From assembly GCA_965659415.1 (NCBI GenBank), contig CBFHVA010000004.1, positions 62,001-126,000 on the forward strand: a DNA stretch of 64,000 nt, written 5' to 3'. The position numbers and the translations under genes are program-made. Of the stretch, positions 42,810 through 50,903 are shown piece after piece. The DNA is from Phaeocystidibacter sp965659415. Its GTDB lineage: Bacteria > Bacteroidota > Bacteroidia > Flavobacteriales > Schleiferiaceae. Each line of letters opens with the position of its first letter. The stretch's first letter is position 1. A model generated the notes under the pieces. It searched no databases, was not told the origin of the DNA, and saw only the letters and a list, made by a program, of their open reading frames with translations.

Positions 42810-44428
42810 AAGCATCACAAATTTACTTACCCCTCCTAACGGCCATCCTACTAATTTTAGGGATGTTCATTGGGTCGCGGTACGATTACCCTGCACGTCC
42901 CGCGCGAATTTTAGCCGAAGAGGAAAAGGAGCAGAAAATCCGACAAATCATTAATTACATCGACTATGAATATGTGGACGATGTGAACACAGATAGCCTG
43001 CTTGATTTGACCATCAAGGATATGCTGCATCGCCTCGATCCTCATAGCACCTATATTGCGCAGCAAGATGTTCAGGTTACGGATGAGAGTATACAAGGAC
43101 ACTTCGAAGGGGTAGGGATAGAGTTTCACATTCATAATGATTCACTGGTAGTTGTTCGTGTTATAGAAAACGGACCGGCCCAAAAGGCAGGCGTGAAAGG
43201 CGGCGACCGGATAGTTGCGATTAATAATGTTCCGGCCATTGGCGAATACGAAGAAACATCAGAGGTGATTCATTCACTTCGAGGCGAATCAGGATCAGAA
43301 GTGGTGGTTACGATTGCACGTCGAGGTTCGAGTGACACGCGAGAGGTGCCTATTCAACGGGGACCTATACCCATTCTGAGTTTGGATGTCAGTTATATGC
43401 TGAATGATTCCGTTGGTTTACTCAAGGTGAATCGTTTTTCAGAAACGACAATGGACGAATTCAAATCGGCCATTCGTGCCTTGGAGCGTGGCGGCATGAA
43501 AAGGCTCATTCTCGATCTGCGGGACAATCCTGGAGGATTACTATACGCTGCCGAGGAAATGTCAGATGCCTTTTTGGAAGAAGACCAGCTCATCGTGTAT
43601 ACTCAAGATCGTGAGGGAGAAAAAGAAATGACCTTCGCTACAGATGAAGGCATTTTTGAAGAAGGCCAACTGGCTGTTCTCATCAATGAAAACTCCGCTT
43701 CAGCTGCAGAAATTGTAGCGGGAGCGCTGCAGGATAACGACCGGGCCACCATCATTGGGCGCCGGTCCTTTGGAAAAGGATTAGTTCAAGAGGAAATGCG
43801 GTTGAGCGATGGGTCGAGAATGCGCCTTACTACGTCTCGATATTACACTCCAACTGGGCGTTCGATTCAAAAGCCGTATGAAAACGGATATGAAGATTAT
43901 CAGCAAGACTATTATCGCAGACGTGAGAATGGAGAATTGTTCGTTCCTGATAGCTCGCAGTTTGACCCAAGTCAGCGCTTTGAAACAGCCGGTGGGAAAG
44001 TAGTGTACGGCGGCGGGGGAATCATGCCTGATATTTTCGTGCCGATCGACAGTTCGGTGTACTCCAATGCATGGCTATACCATCAATTCAGTTATTCAAT
44101 GATGGACGGATTTGCCTTTGATTGGGTTGATCGTAATAGATCGAGTTTGGAGGGAATGTCGGCTGATCAGTTTGTGGCACAATGGGTGGTGCCTCAGGAG
44201 CTTTACATAGAATTGCTTTCCGAACTCGGTGCTATGAAGTATGAGCAACGCATCGATCAAAGTATGCGTGATTTTATAGAACAGCGACTCAAGGCTTTGA
44301 TTGGTCGGAATTTATGGGGCAATGAAGCCTTCTATCCCGTAGTGTTTCAAGACGACCCCAACGTAAGAACAGTAATGTTGCATTGGGGCGCATGGACCGA
44401 TACCGTTCCAAAACCCATACTTCCATAA
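42806..44428 (+). CDS. S41 family C-terminal processing peptidase
   Basis: A periplasmic tail-specific protease, 540 aa, with an N-terminal membrane helix (residues 8-24). A PDZ domain follows (VGIEFHIHNDSLVVVRVIENGPAQKAGVKGGDRI region), then the catalytic Ser in NENSASAAEIVAGALQD and Lys in RRSFGKGLVQ. A C-terminal extension follows the protease domain. Related enzymes trim outer-membrane or cell-wall proteins. Translationally coupled to the dCMP deaminase gene by a 4-bp overlap, without a functional link. Confidence 0.92.
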   Translation: MKASQIYLPLLTAILLILGMFIGSRYDYPARPARILAEEEKEQKIRQIINYIDYEYVDDVNTDSLLDLTIKDMLHRLDPHSTYIAQQDVQVTDESIQGHFEGVGIEFHIHNDSLVVVRVIENGPAQKAGVKGGDRIVAINNVPAIGEYEETSEVIHSLRGESGSEVVVTIARRGSSDTREVPIQRGPIPILSLDVSYMLNDSVGLLKVNRFSETTMDEFKSAIRALERGGMKRLILDLRDNPGGLLYAAEEMSDAFLEEDQLIVYTQDREGEKEMTFATDEGIFEEGQLAVLINENSASAAEIVAGALQDNDRATIIGRRSFGKGLVQEEMRLSDGSRMRLTTSRYYTPTGRSIQKPYENGYEDYQQDYYRRRENGELFVPDSSQFDPSQRFETAGGKVVYGGGGIMPDIFVPIDSSVYSNAWLYHQFSYSMMDGFAFDWVDRNRSSLEGMSADQFVAQWVVPQELYIELLSELGAMKYEQRIDQSMRDFIEQRLKALIGRNLWGNEAFYPVVFQDDPNVRTVMLHWGAWTDTVPKPILP

Positions 44429-44432
44429 AAGC

Positions 44433-44460
44433 AAAACCCCGGTTGTTGGCCGGGGTTCTT
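44433..44460. terminator. Terminator between the S41 peptidase and the acidic lipoprotein
   Basis: AACCCCGG (44435-44442) pairs with CCGGGGTT (44450-44457) around TTGTTGG, followed by CTTTGTT. It separates convergent genes and can act on both. Confidence 0.8.
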
Positions 44461-44480
44461 TGTTGCTTGTAAATCGGGAC

Positions 44481-44750
44481 TTATCCTTCGATTTGCTCTT
44501 CTATTTCTTCGGCCGTTTCTTCAATGGCTTCTTCGGTTGCTTCCACCGCATCTTCAACGGCTTCTTGTGCATCTTCAATAGCTTCTTCGGTTGCTTCTTG
44601 AGCTTCCTCAACGGCTTCTTCTACTTCGTCTTGTGCGGTTTCAACAGCTTCTTCTACTTGCTCCATAGCTTCTTCGCTTGAATTGCTATTGTCGCACGAA
44701 ACCAATACCATGGCTGCAAATGCACAGGCCAATAAACTTACTTTCTTCAT
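44481..44750 (-). CDS. Small acidic repeat lipoprotein
   Basis: An 89-aa protein: lipoprotein signal MKKVSLLACAFAAMVLVSCD (Cys19), then a nearly uninterrupted run of Glu/Ala-rich repeats of the EEAxEDAQEAVEEA type to the C-terminus. The 7- and 11-residue spacing of Ala, Val and Ile predicts one long amphipathic helix or coiled coil, strongly negative. Relatives with this look are common small envelope lipoproteins in Bacteroidota. Function unknown. Codon repeats (GAAGAAGC-type) indicate growth by internal duplication. Confidence 0.8.
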   Translation of the reverse strand: MKKVSLLACAFAAMVLVSCDNSNSSEEAMEQVEEAVETAQDEVEEAVEEAQEATEEAIEDAQEAVEDAVEATEEAIEETAEEIEEQIEG

Positions 44751-44837
44751 CTGATACAGTTTGTTAAGATATTATGTACTCCAAAGGTAACGCGGAGCAA
44801 GCTTAATTCTGATAATTCAGAATGTTCGCACAAATAC

Positions 44838-46382
44838 TTAAAGCTGCTGAAGTAAACTTTCCATGCTAACTAATCCGCGAAGCTTAGTTGGTAGCTCTGC
44901 AATGGCCACGCGTTCTTGCTGCATACTGTCGCGATGGCGTATGGTAACGCTTTGGTCATCCAAGCTCTCAAAGTCAACAGTAATGCACAATGGCGTTCCG
45001 GCTGCATCCTGACGACGATAGCGTTTGCCGATGGCATCCTTTTCGTCGTATTGAACTTGGAATTCGAATTTCAACTGATTGAAAATCTCCCTTGCCAAAT
45101 CCGGTAGGCCATCTTTCTTCGTAAGAGGTAAAATGGCGGCTTTGATTGGAGCCAAAGCAGGTGGCAACTTGAGTACAGCTCTGGAGCTTCCGTCTTCCAA
45201 CTTCTCATCTTCATAGGCCTTAGAAAGCAAAGCGAGGAACATGCGATCCAAACCGATGGAAGTTTCCACCACGTAAGGCACGTAGTTCTCGTTTACTTCA
45301 GGGTCGAAGTACTGAAGCTTTTTACCGCTGAATTCTTGGTGTCGACTCAAGTCGAAGTCCGTGCGACTGTGAATACCCTCCAATTCTTTAAATCCGAATG
45401 GGAAGTTAAACTCAATATCGGCTGCGGCATTGGCGTAATGAGCGAGCTTGTCGTGGTCGTGGAAGCGGTAGGCCTCGGCCCCTAAACCCAAAGCAGCGTG
45501 CCACTTCATGCGGTGCTCCTTCCAGTACTCGTACCACTTCATTTCTTCACCAGGGCGCACAAAGAACTGCATTTCCATCTGTTCAAATTCGCGCATTCGG
45601 AAGATGAACTGACGAGCAACGATTTCATTTCTAAAGGCCTTGCCAATTTGAGCAATGCCAAAAGGCACCTTCATGCGTCCTGTTTTCTGAACGTTCAAGA
45701 AGTTTACGAAGATGCCCTGCGCCGTTTCTGGACGCAAATAAAGATCGTTTGCCTCTTCGGCTACTGAACCCATTTTGGTGCCAAACATCAAATTAAATTG
45801 GCGCACTTCGGTCCAGTTTTTTGAACCTGAAACCGGACATGTAATTCCCTCATCGATGATCACTTGTCGCAGTGCCTCAAGGTCGTTGGCCTCTAAAGCA
45901 CTTACATATCGATTTCGGATATCCTCCATTTGCCCGAGGTACTTCTGGACGCGGGGATTGGTATTTCGGAACATCTCAGCATCGAACGAATCACCAAAAC
46001 GCTTAGCTGCTTTAGTAACTTCCTTCTCAGTCTTGAGACGAATTTTTTCGATGTGATCTTCGATGAGCACATCCGCGCGGTAACGCTTCTTGCTATCCTT
46101 GTTGTCAATCATCGGATCGTTGAACGCGTCAACGTGACCTGAAGCTTTCCAAACTTGCGGATGCATGAAAATGGCAGAATCAATACCCACGATATTCTCG
46201 TGCAATTGAACCATGCTTCGCCACCAATACTGCTTGATATTGTTCTTGAGCAGGGCGCCGTTTTGGCCGTAGTCATAAACGGCACTCAATCCGTCATAAA
46301 TCTCACTGCTTTGGAAAACGTATCCGTATTCCTTGGCGTGACTAATTACATGCTTAAACTGATCTTCAGGTTGTGCAGCCAT
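44838..46382 (-). CDS. glyS: Glycine-tRNA ligase (alpha2 type)
   Basis: Charges tRNA-Gly. It is the homodimeric class II form: motif 2 AQIGKAFRNEIVARQFIFRMREFEQMEMQFF, motif 3 SIGLDRMFLALL and a C-terminal anticodon-binding domain (KYRLPPALAPIKAAILPL region, DAIGKRYRRQDAAGTPLCITVDF). The start is ATG 46382 (MAAQPEDQFKHV), giving 514 aa; the frame extends to 46421, but the TACCTTTG element at 46419-46426 would lie inside it. Confidence 0.96.
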   Translation of the reverse strand: MAAQPEDQFKHVISHAKEYGYVFQSSEIYDGLSAVYDYGQNGALLKNNIKQYWWRSMVQLHENIVGIDSAIFMHPQVWKASGHVDAFNDPMIDNKDSKKRYRADVLIEDHIEKIRLKTEKEVTKAAKRFGDSFDAEMFRNTNPRVQKYLGQMEDIRNRYVSALEANDLEALRQVIIDEGITCPVSGSKNWTEVRQFNLMFGTKMGSVAEEANDLYLRPETAQGIFVNFLNVQKTGRMKVPFGIAQIGKAFRNEIVARQFIFRMREFEQMEMQFFVRPGEEMKWYEYWKEHRMKWHAALGLGAEAYRFHDHDKLAHYANAAADIEFNFPFGFKELEGIHSRTDFDLSRHQEFSGKKLQYFDPEVNENYVPYVVETSIGLDRMFLALLSKAYEDEKLEDGSSRAVLKLPPALAPIKAAILPLTKKDGLPDLAREIFNQLKFEFQVQYDEKDAIGKRYRRQDAAGTPLCITVDFESLDDQSVTIRHRDSMQQERVAIAELPTKLRGLVSMESLLQQL

Positions 46383-46418
46383 TTGAAGTATACCTTTGAA
46401 TGGGTTGATTTGCGGCTG

Positions 46419-46426
46419 CAAAGGTA
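46419..46426 (-). promoter_or_regulatory. -7 element for glyS
   Basis: TACCTTTG on the minus strand, an exact TAnnTTTG match 36 nt before the ATG at 46382. Confidence 0.5.
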
Positions 46427-46550
46427 GGTTTCACGTTTGAAGTATTTACAGAAAGCGATGCTGAACTGTGTCAAGTTCCAAGAGTGTGTGACTTGAGCAG
46501 CGGAACGTAAGTTATCAGCACGACTCGGAAACAACTCGGTTGATTGTCAG

Positions 46551-46700
46551 TCATAGCTCACGGATTAACTTTCCCATAATCCTCCCTTCAAGAACATCTC
46601 CGCTTTTATCCATTGCAGAAATTAGAGTAAAAGGGAAAACCTTGCCCGCCCCAGTCTCAAGTTCGCAATTCCCTCTCCATTGCCTGTCAAATAAACGCAT
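46551..46700 (-). CDS. Possible 49-aa protein or gene remnant
   Basis: A short minus-strand frame in the 500-bp gap between glyS and trmB. It reads MRLFDRQWRGNCELETG, KVFPFTLISAMDKSGDVLEGR and ends IRELstop. The mix of residues and alternating hydrophobics looks protein-like, and the open frame reaches back to 46776 without an ATG, so it may be the end of a decayed longer gene. No promoter and no family identified. Confidence 0.25.
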   Translation of the reverse strand: MRLFDRQWRGNCELETGAGKVFPFTLISAMDKSGDVLEGRIMGKLIREL

Positions 46701-46797
46701 GCTTTCGGCTCTCAGATTCAAGGGTGAAAAGGTGGACTCCCTAAAAATGGATGCGTTTAAACGTAGAGCACAACACTAACTCATAAGGCATGAAAAT

Positions 46798-46878
46798 GTC
46801 CTTAAGTCGATAAGTCATTCAGTCCTTAAGTCTGATAATCCGATCATCCGACCATCCGACCATCGGACAATCCTTATC
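46798..46878. repeat. Dispersed repeat, copy A
   Basis: Words CCTTAAGTC, AAGTCATTCAGTCC, GTCTGATAATCCGA, (CATCCGAC)n and ATCGGACAATCC in this order. The reverse complement of 59961-60036 has AAGTCATTCAGTCC, GTCTGATAATCCGA and ATCGGACAATCC in the same order. It contains three CATCCGAC-type 8-mers in tandem and lies directly upstream of the trmB promoter. Confidence 0.65.
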
Positions 46879-46880
46879 CC

Positions 46881-46888
46881 TATCTTTG
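46881..46888 (+). promoter_or_regulatory. -7 element 4 nt before trmB
   Basis: TATCTTTG, an exact TAnnTTTG match, ending 4 nt before the ATG at 46893. A transcript started at the usual distance would be leaderless. Confidence 0.55.
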
Positions 46889-46892
46889 CCCC

Positions 46893-47573
46893 ATGGCAAA
46901 AAACAAGCTTAAGAAGTTCGCTGAAAATGCAGAAATGACCCACGTGATTGAGCCCGAAAGAGCGGATGTGGTGAGTGGTGATTTTCCTCAGAAAGGGAAT
47001 TGGCGAAAAGAGGTTTTTAAGAACGAGAATCCCATTGTAGTTGAATTGGGATGCGGAAGGGGAGAATACACCTTTGGACTGGCAAAGCAGAATCCCCATG
47101 TGAACTACATCGGAGTAGATATCAAGGGAGCGCGTTTGTGGAACGGAGCTAAATGGGCCCAAGAAGCTGGACTGAACAACGTGGCTTTTCTGAGAACCAA
47201 TATTGAGCTTCTAGACAAGGTTTTTGATCCTGGAGAGGTGAATGAAATCTGGATCACCTTCCCAGACCCACAGATCAAATACAAGCGGATGAAGCACCGG
47301 ATGACCAATCCTGAGTTTTTGAAGATGTATCAAAGTGTACTGGCCGATAAGGGAGTGGTTCACTTGAAATGCGACAGTGAGTTTTTGCACGGGTATACTC
47401 ACGGATTGGTACAAGCGCTTGGCTATACGGTGGAAGAAGCCTACCACGATATCGATCATCAGCTAGAGGAGAATGCACCCGAGCACGTGCTCTTTACCAT
47501 CCAAACCTATTACGAGCAAATGTGGAGAGAGCAAGGCAAGCCGATAAACTATTTGCGCTTCCGATTCTCCTAA
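46893..47573 (+). CDS. trmB: tRNA (guanine-N7-)-methyltransferase
   Basis: Methylates G46 in the variable loop of tRNAs with SAM. The SAM site is VVELGCGRGEYTFGLA; YIGVDIKGARLW, ITFPDPQIKYKRMKHRMTNPEFL (PDP motif) and the T-R-Y region near the end fit TrmB. The length of 226 aa is standard. A short leader or none is predicted from the -7 element. Confidence 0.95.
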   Translation: MAKNKLKKFAENAEMTHVIEPERADVVSGDFPQKGNWRKEVFKNENPIVVELGCGRGEYTFGLAKQNPHVNYIGVDIKGARLWNGAKWAQEAGLNNVAFLRTNIELLDKVFDPGEVNEIWITFPDPQIKYKRMKHRMTNPEFLKMYQSVLADKGVVHLKCDSEFLHGYTHGLVQALGYTVEEAYHDIDHQLEENAPEHVLFTIQTYYEQMWREQGKPINYLRFRFS

Positions 47574-47590
47574 TATCCTACCTTTAAGGA

Positions 47591-47938
47591 ATGGGAGAAA
47601 AGTCCACTGATTTTTTCGAAAGAGTATATCAAATTGCTGAACAGATTCCCGAAGGTAAGGTGACCAGCTATGGGGCTATTGCCCGTGCTATTGGTGCTCC
47701 TAGAAGTGCGCGCACCGTTGGTTATGCCATGAATGCTTCGGGAATTCGTCCCAATGTTCCCGCTCATCGAGTGGTAAATCGCATAGGGATGCTTACGGGG
47801 AAGCACTACTTTCAAGGCACGAATTTGATGCAGCAGCTCTTGGAGAATGAAGGAGTGCAAGTGAAAAATGATCAAATCGTCAATTTCCAAGATCACTTTT
47901 GGGATCCCATCAAAGAGCTAAATTTATTTGATGATTAA
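47591..47938 (+). CDS. Alkyltransferase-like (ATL) protein, MGMT fold
   Basis: A 115-aa protein with the O6-alkylguanine-DNA alkyltransferase DNA-binding domain (IPEGKVTSYGAIARAIGAPRSARTVGYAM). The acceptor Cys is replaced: the canonical PCHRV is PAHRV here (Ala58). ATL proteins bind O6-alkylguanine without repairing it and hand it to nucleotide excision repair. TACCTTTA at 47579-47586 ends 4 nt before the ATG. It is followed 14 bp later by a YjbR-type DNA-binding protein gene. Confidence 0.9.
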   Translation: MGEKSTDFFERVYQIAEQIPEGKVTSYGAIARAIGAPRSARTVGYAMNASGIRPNVPAHRVVNRIGMLTGKHYFQGTNLMQQLLENEGVQVKNDQIVNFQDHFWDPIKELNLFDD

Positions 47939-47952
47939 GTAGGCGACACGCC

Positions 47953-48309
47953 ATGAATGTTGAACAACTACGTGCTTATTGTCTTCACCTCAAAGGAGTG
48001 GAGGAAACCTTCCCCTTCGATGAGGTCACGCTCGTATTTAAGGTGATGGGAAAGATGTTCGCCATTGTGCCTTTGGAGCGCCTCTCCCCATCTATTTCGC
48101 TAAAATGCGACCCCGATTGGGCGGTTGAATTAAGAGAGGAATACGAAGGGATTAACGGCGCTTGGCACCTCAATAAGAAACACTGGAGCTCGGTTGAGTC
48201 GGAATTGGTTCCTGCTGAACTCGTGCAGAAACTCATTCGTCATAGCTACGATTTGGTGGTCGCCGGACTTACCAAAAAGCTCAAAGCAGAACTAGATCAA
48301 TTACCATGA
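47953..48309 (+). CDS. MmcQ/YjbR family DNA-binding protein
   Basis: A 118-aa protein of the YjbR/CyaY-like fold. Marks are LKGVEETFPFDEVTLVFKVMGKMFAIV near the N-terminus, SLKCDPDWAVELREEY and the NKKHWSSVE loop. It has a double-wing DNA-binding surface in structures of relatives; the cellular role is unclear. The stop overlaps the DUF502 start by 4 bp (ATGA). Confidence 0.88.
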   Translation: MNVEQLRAYCLHLKGVEETFPFDEVTLVFKVMGKMFAIVPLERLSPSISLKCDPDWAVELREEYEGINGAWHLNKKHWSSVESELVPAELVQKLIRHSYDLVVAGLTKKLKAELDQLP

Positions 48310-48875
48310 AAAAGGTACTCAAGTTTTTCCTTCAAGGATTGCTCTACACCGCCCCTGTGGCCGTAACCGTTTATGTTTTCTATGAAGCATTCCAGATGAT
48401 TGACAGCATCTTGGAATTGGATACACCCGGACTTGGAATCCTATTCATCTTTGGCGGAATTACACTCATTGGCGTTATTGGCAATTATCTTCTTCGTTTC
48501 CCAATTTTCGATTTGGTTGAAGATAAGTTGGAACGACTTCCGCTCTTCAACCTGATCTACACCTCCATTAAAGATGTGATCAAGAGTTTTACTGGGCAAC
48601 GGAAAGGGTTCAACCATCCCGTTATTGTGAAACTTTATGAAGGGTCGGAAATTAGACGTTTGGGCTTCGTAACCGATGAATCATTGGATTTGTTGGGCGA
48701 TGATGACAATACCCTCGTTACGGTATACATGCCCCATTCGTTTGCCATATCAGGACAACTCTTCCTGGTTCCACCTAAGTACATTGCGAAAGTAAACGAG
48801 TCGTCATCCGAAGTGATGAAGTACATCCTAGCCGGAGGCATCACTGAGGTGGGGGATAAGGACCACGAGCATTAG
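48306..48875 (+). CDS. DUF502 family membrane protein
   Basis: A 189-aa protein with two N-terminal membrane helices (about residues 10-28 and 45-65). The DUF502 domain follows: the LIYTSIKDVIKSFTGQ segment after the helices, then a soluble strand-rich part with VYMPHSFAISGQLFLVPP. Function unknown in bacteria. Coupled to yjbR by a 4-bp overlap. Confidence 0.88.
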   Translation: MKKVLKFFLQGLLYTAPVAVTVYVFYEAFQMIDSILELDTPGLGILFIFGGITLIGVIGNYLLRFPIFDLVEDKLERLPLFNLIYTSIKDVIKSFTGQRKGFNHPVIVKLYEGSEIRRLGFVTDESLDLLGDDDNTLVTVYMPHSFAISGQLFLVPPKYIAKVNESSSEVMKYILAGGITEVGDKDHEH

Positions 48876-48920
48876 CATCCGTTCATTACCTTCGCTCTTC
48901 AGAAAATCAGAACAGACAGT

Positions 48921-50903
48921 ATGAGACATCTTTACGCTTTACTATTTCTGGCCTTATCGACCTTCGCTCACGCAGGTCCGGGCGACACCACCGTGGTTAT
49001 GGCCATGAATGCAATGGACATGACTTGGTACGGGACATATAACGATACAGCTGTATTCCCAGACGGATCAAAAACGTACAACAAGATTCTTATGCGGTAC
49101 ACCATGGGCTGCGCCAGTACAGGCTGTAGCGATTGGGATTACACCACGCTCATCCACGTGTTCGAACCTACGGGTCGTCTTGATTCAAATGTTGCCTCCG
49201 TCGATACCATTTCAACAAATCCGCTAGTAATTGACACCACTTGGAATGTGTTTGAAGTGAATCGCCGATGGGAGATGGGTAGAGTAATTACGCCTTACGG
49301 TGGATATATGCGCCAAGGATCAGCAGGTTACAATAACAATTGGGAACACCCTTTCTATTTTGATGTGACTGATTATGCAGAGTTGCTCAGAGATACGGTA
49401 GCTATAGGTGCTTTTTACAAGGGATGGAGTAGTGGCTTCAGTGCTACTGTCGAGTTTATTTTTATTGAAGGTCCAACGGCTCGCCCCGTGGTAAAGCTCG
49501 ATCAGGCTTATCGAACTTATGGACGTTACATTACCACGAATGAATTTGAAATGCGCTCTTTACCACCTAAGGAGTTTACCATTGATGCGGGCACGTCCAC
49601 AGGAGCTTTTCATTTCACACCAACCGGACATGGATTCGTGAATAGTCTGAACTGCGCCGAGTTTTGTAATCGTCATTTCACCCTATTTATGGATGGAAAT
49701 CAAATGGCCAAACACGATATGTGGCGAGACGATTGCGGCATGAACCCCATCTATCCGCAAGGAGGAACTTGGCTGTACGATCGCGCCAACTGGTGTCCTG
49801 GAGATGAGGCCATCATTTTTAAAGATGAATTAGGTTCTATTGCCGGTATGGATACGGTAGAATTGAACGTGGATATTGAACCTTACAGCTATACTGTTCC
49901 ATCGGGGCAAACTCCTGCCGGTTATGAATTGAGCGGTGTATTTGTTCAATACGGTCCCTTTCAGGTGAATGTGGATGCAGAGGTTCAAGAGATCATCGCT
50001 CCGAATTTGGAGGATGAGTATCGCAGGTATAACCCTGCCTGTAGAGAAGCAATAATTCGCATCGCTAACCGCGGTGGCGATGAGCTCACATCAGCCAAGA
50101 TTCGCTACGGCATCCCAGGAAGTTGGATTCAGGATTATACCTGGACAGGTAGCTTGAAGTATGGCGAATCAGAGGTGGTTACATTGCCTATGGTTGGACC
50201 TTGGCCTTGGAATAATGCGGGATCTGCTAAGTTTGAAGCGCGCATTGAAGTGTCAGGAGATGAGGTAGCTTACAACAATAAGAAAGCGAGCACTTTTGAA
50301 ACTCCAATGTCGCACCCAAGCAACTTGGTGGTGGTAACCCGCACCAACGCGGCAGGAAATGAAACCCATTGGGAGCTGTATAACGATGCGGGCCAAGTGG
50401 TGGCCTCACGTGATGGCCTCGCTTCCAATCAATTCATTTACGACACGCTTGATTTGCCGAACGGTTGCTATGAATTCCGCTTGATGGATCGCGATGGCGA
50501 CGGATTGGCTTTCTGGAATAACAACGACGGAGCGGGCTATATCCAAATGAGAAACAATGGCGGATCCGTTCCGCTTTTCTTCCGTTTACCTACCGATTTT
50601 GGGACGGAGTATCGCCATTTCTTTACCGTGGGTGGTGCTTTGAGCTCGGAAGAGAACCTCCTTGAATCGTTCATTGATGTAGCGCCAAATCCATCTACAG
50701 ATCGATTTGAGATGTTGTATTCAGGGCAGGCTGAGCTTCTTTCATGGAACGTAGTAGACTTGAACGGACGTGAAATTATACGCTCATCAGGTCAGATTGC
50801 AAACCGCACTTGGATTGACCTCGCTGGTAAATCTTCTGGATTTTACTTTTTACGTGTGCTCACCACCGAAGGTACAGCTACCAAGAAGTTAATGCTGAAC
50901 TAA
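48921..50903 (+). CDS. Secreted PNGase F-like amidase with T9SS sorting domain
   Basis: A 660-aa extracellular protein with a signal peptide (residues 1-18). Two jelly-roll domains of the peptide-N-glycosidase F type follow: CSDWDYTTLIHV, RWEMGRVITPYGGYM and FTPTGHGFVNSLNCAEFCNR are typical N- and C-domain segments. A family-dependent linker and a C-terminal type IX sorting domain (IDVAPNPSTDRFEM to FYFLRVLTTEG TATKKL) complete it. It probably removes N-glycans from glycoproteins outside the cell. A TACCTTCG element lies at 48887-48894, 26 nt upstream. Its last 15 bp overlap the convergent gene's end. Confidence 0.88.
   Translation: MRHLYALLFLALSTFAHAGPGDTTVVMAMNAMDMTWYGTYNDTAVFPDGSKTYNKILMRYTMGCASTGCSDWDYTTLIHVFEPTGRLDSNVASVDTISTNPLVIDTTWNVFEVNRRWEMGRVITPYGGYMRQGSAGYNNNWEHPFYFDVTDYAELLRDTVAIGAFYKGWSSGFSATVEFIFIEGPTARPVVKLDQAYRTYGRYITTNEFEMRSLPPKEFTIDAGTSTGAFHFTPTGHGFVNSLNCAEFCNRHFTLFMDGNQMAKHDMWRDDCGMNPIYPQGGTWLYDRANWCPGDEAIIFKDELGSIAGMDTVELNVDIEPYSYTVPSGQTPAGYELSGVFVQYGPFQVNVDAEVQEIIAPNLEDEYRRYNPACREAIIRIANRGGDELTSAKIRYGIPGSWIQDYTWTGSLKYGESEVVTLPMVGPWPWNNAGSAKFEARIEVSGDEVAYNNKKASTFETPMSHPSNLVVVTRTNAAGNETHWELYNDAGQVVASRDGLASNQFIYDTLDLPNGCYEFRLMDRDGDGLAFWNNNDGAGYIQMRNNGGSVPLFFRLPTDFGTEYRHFFTVGGALSSEENLLESFIDVAPNPSTDRFEMLYSGQAELLSWNVVDLNGREIIRSSGQIANRTWIDLAGKSSGFYFLRVLTTEGTATKKLMLN

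Noticed and set aside
44460..44681. Phe/Gly-rich plus-strand frame
   Set aside because: Antisense to the acidic repeat lipoprotein; the repeat produces the low-complexity translation.
46815..47162. 115-codon minus-strand open frame upstream of and across trmB
   Set aside because: Covers the dispersed repeat and the start of trmB; its C-terminal SDGRMIGLSD text comes from the repeat words.
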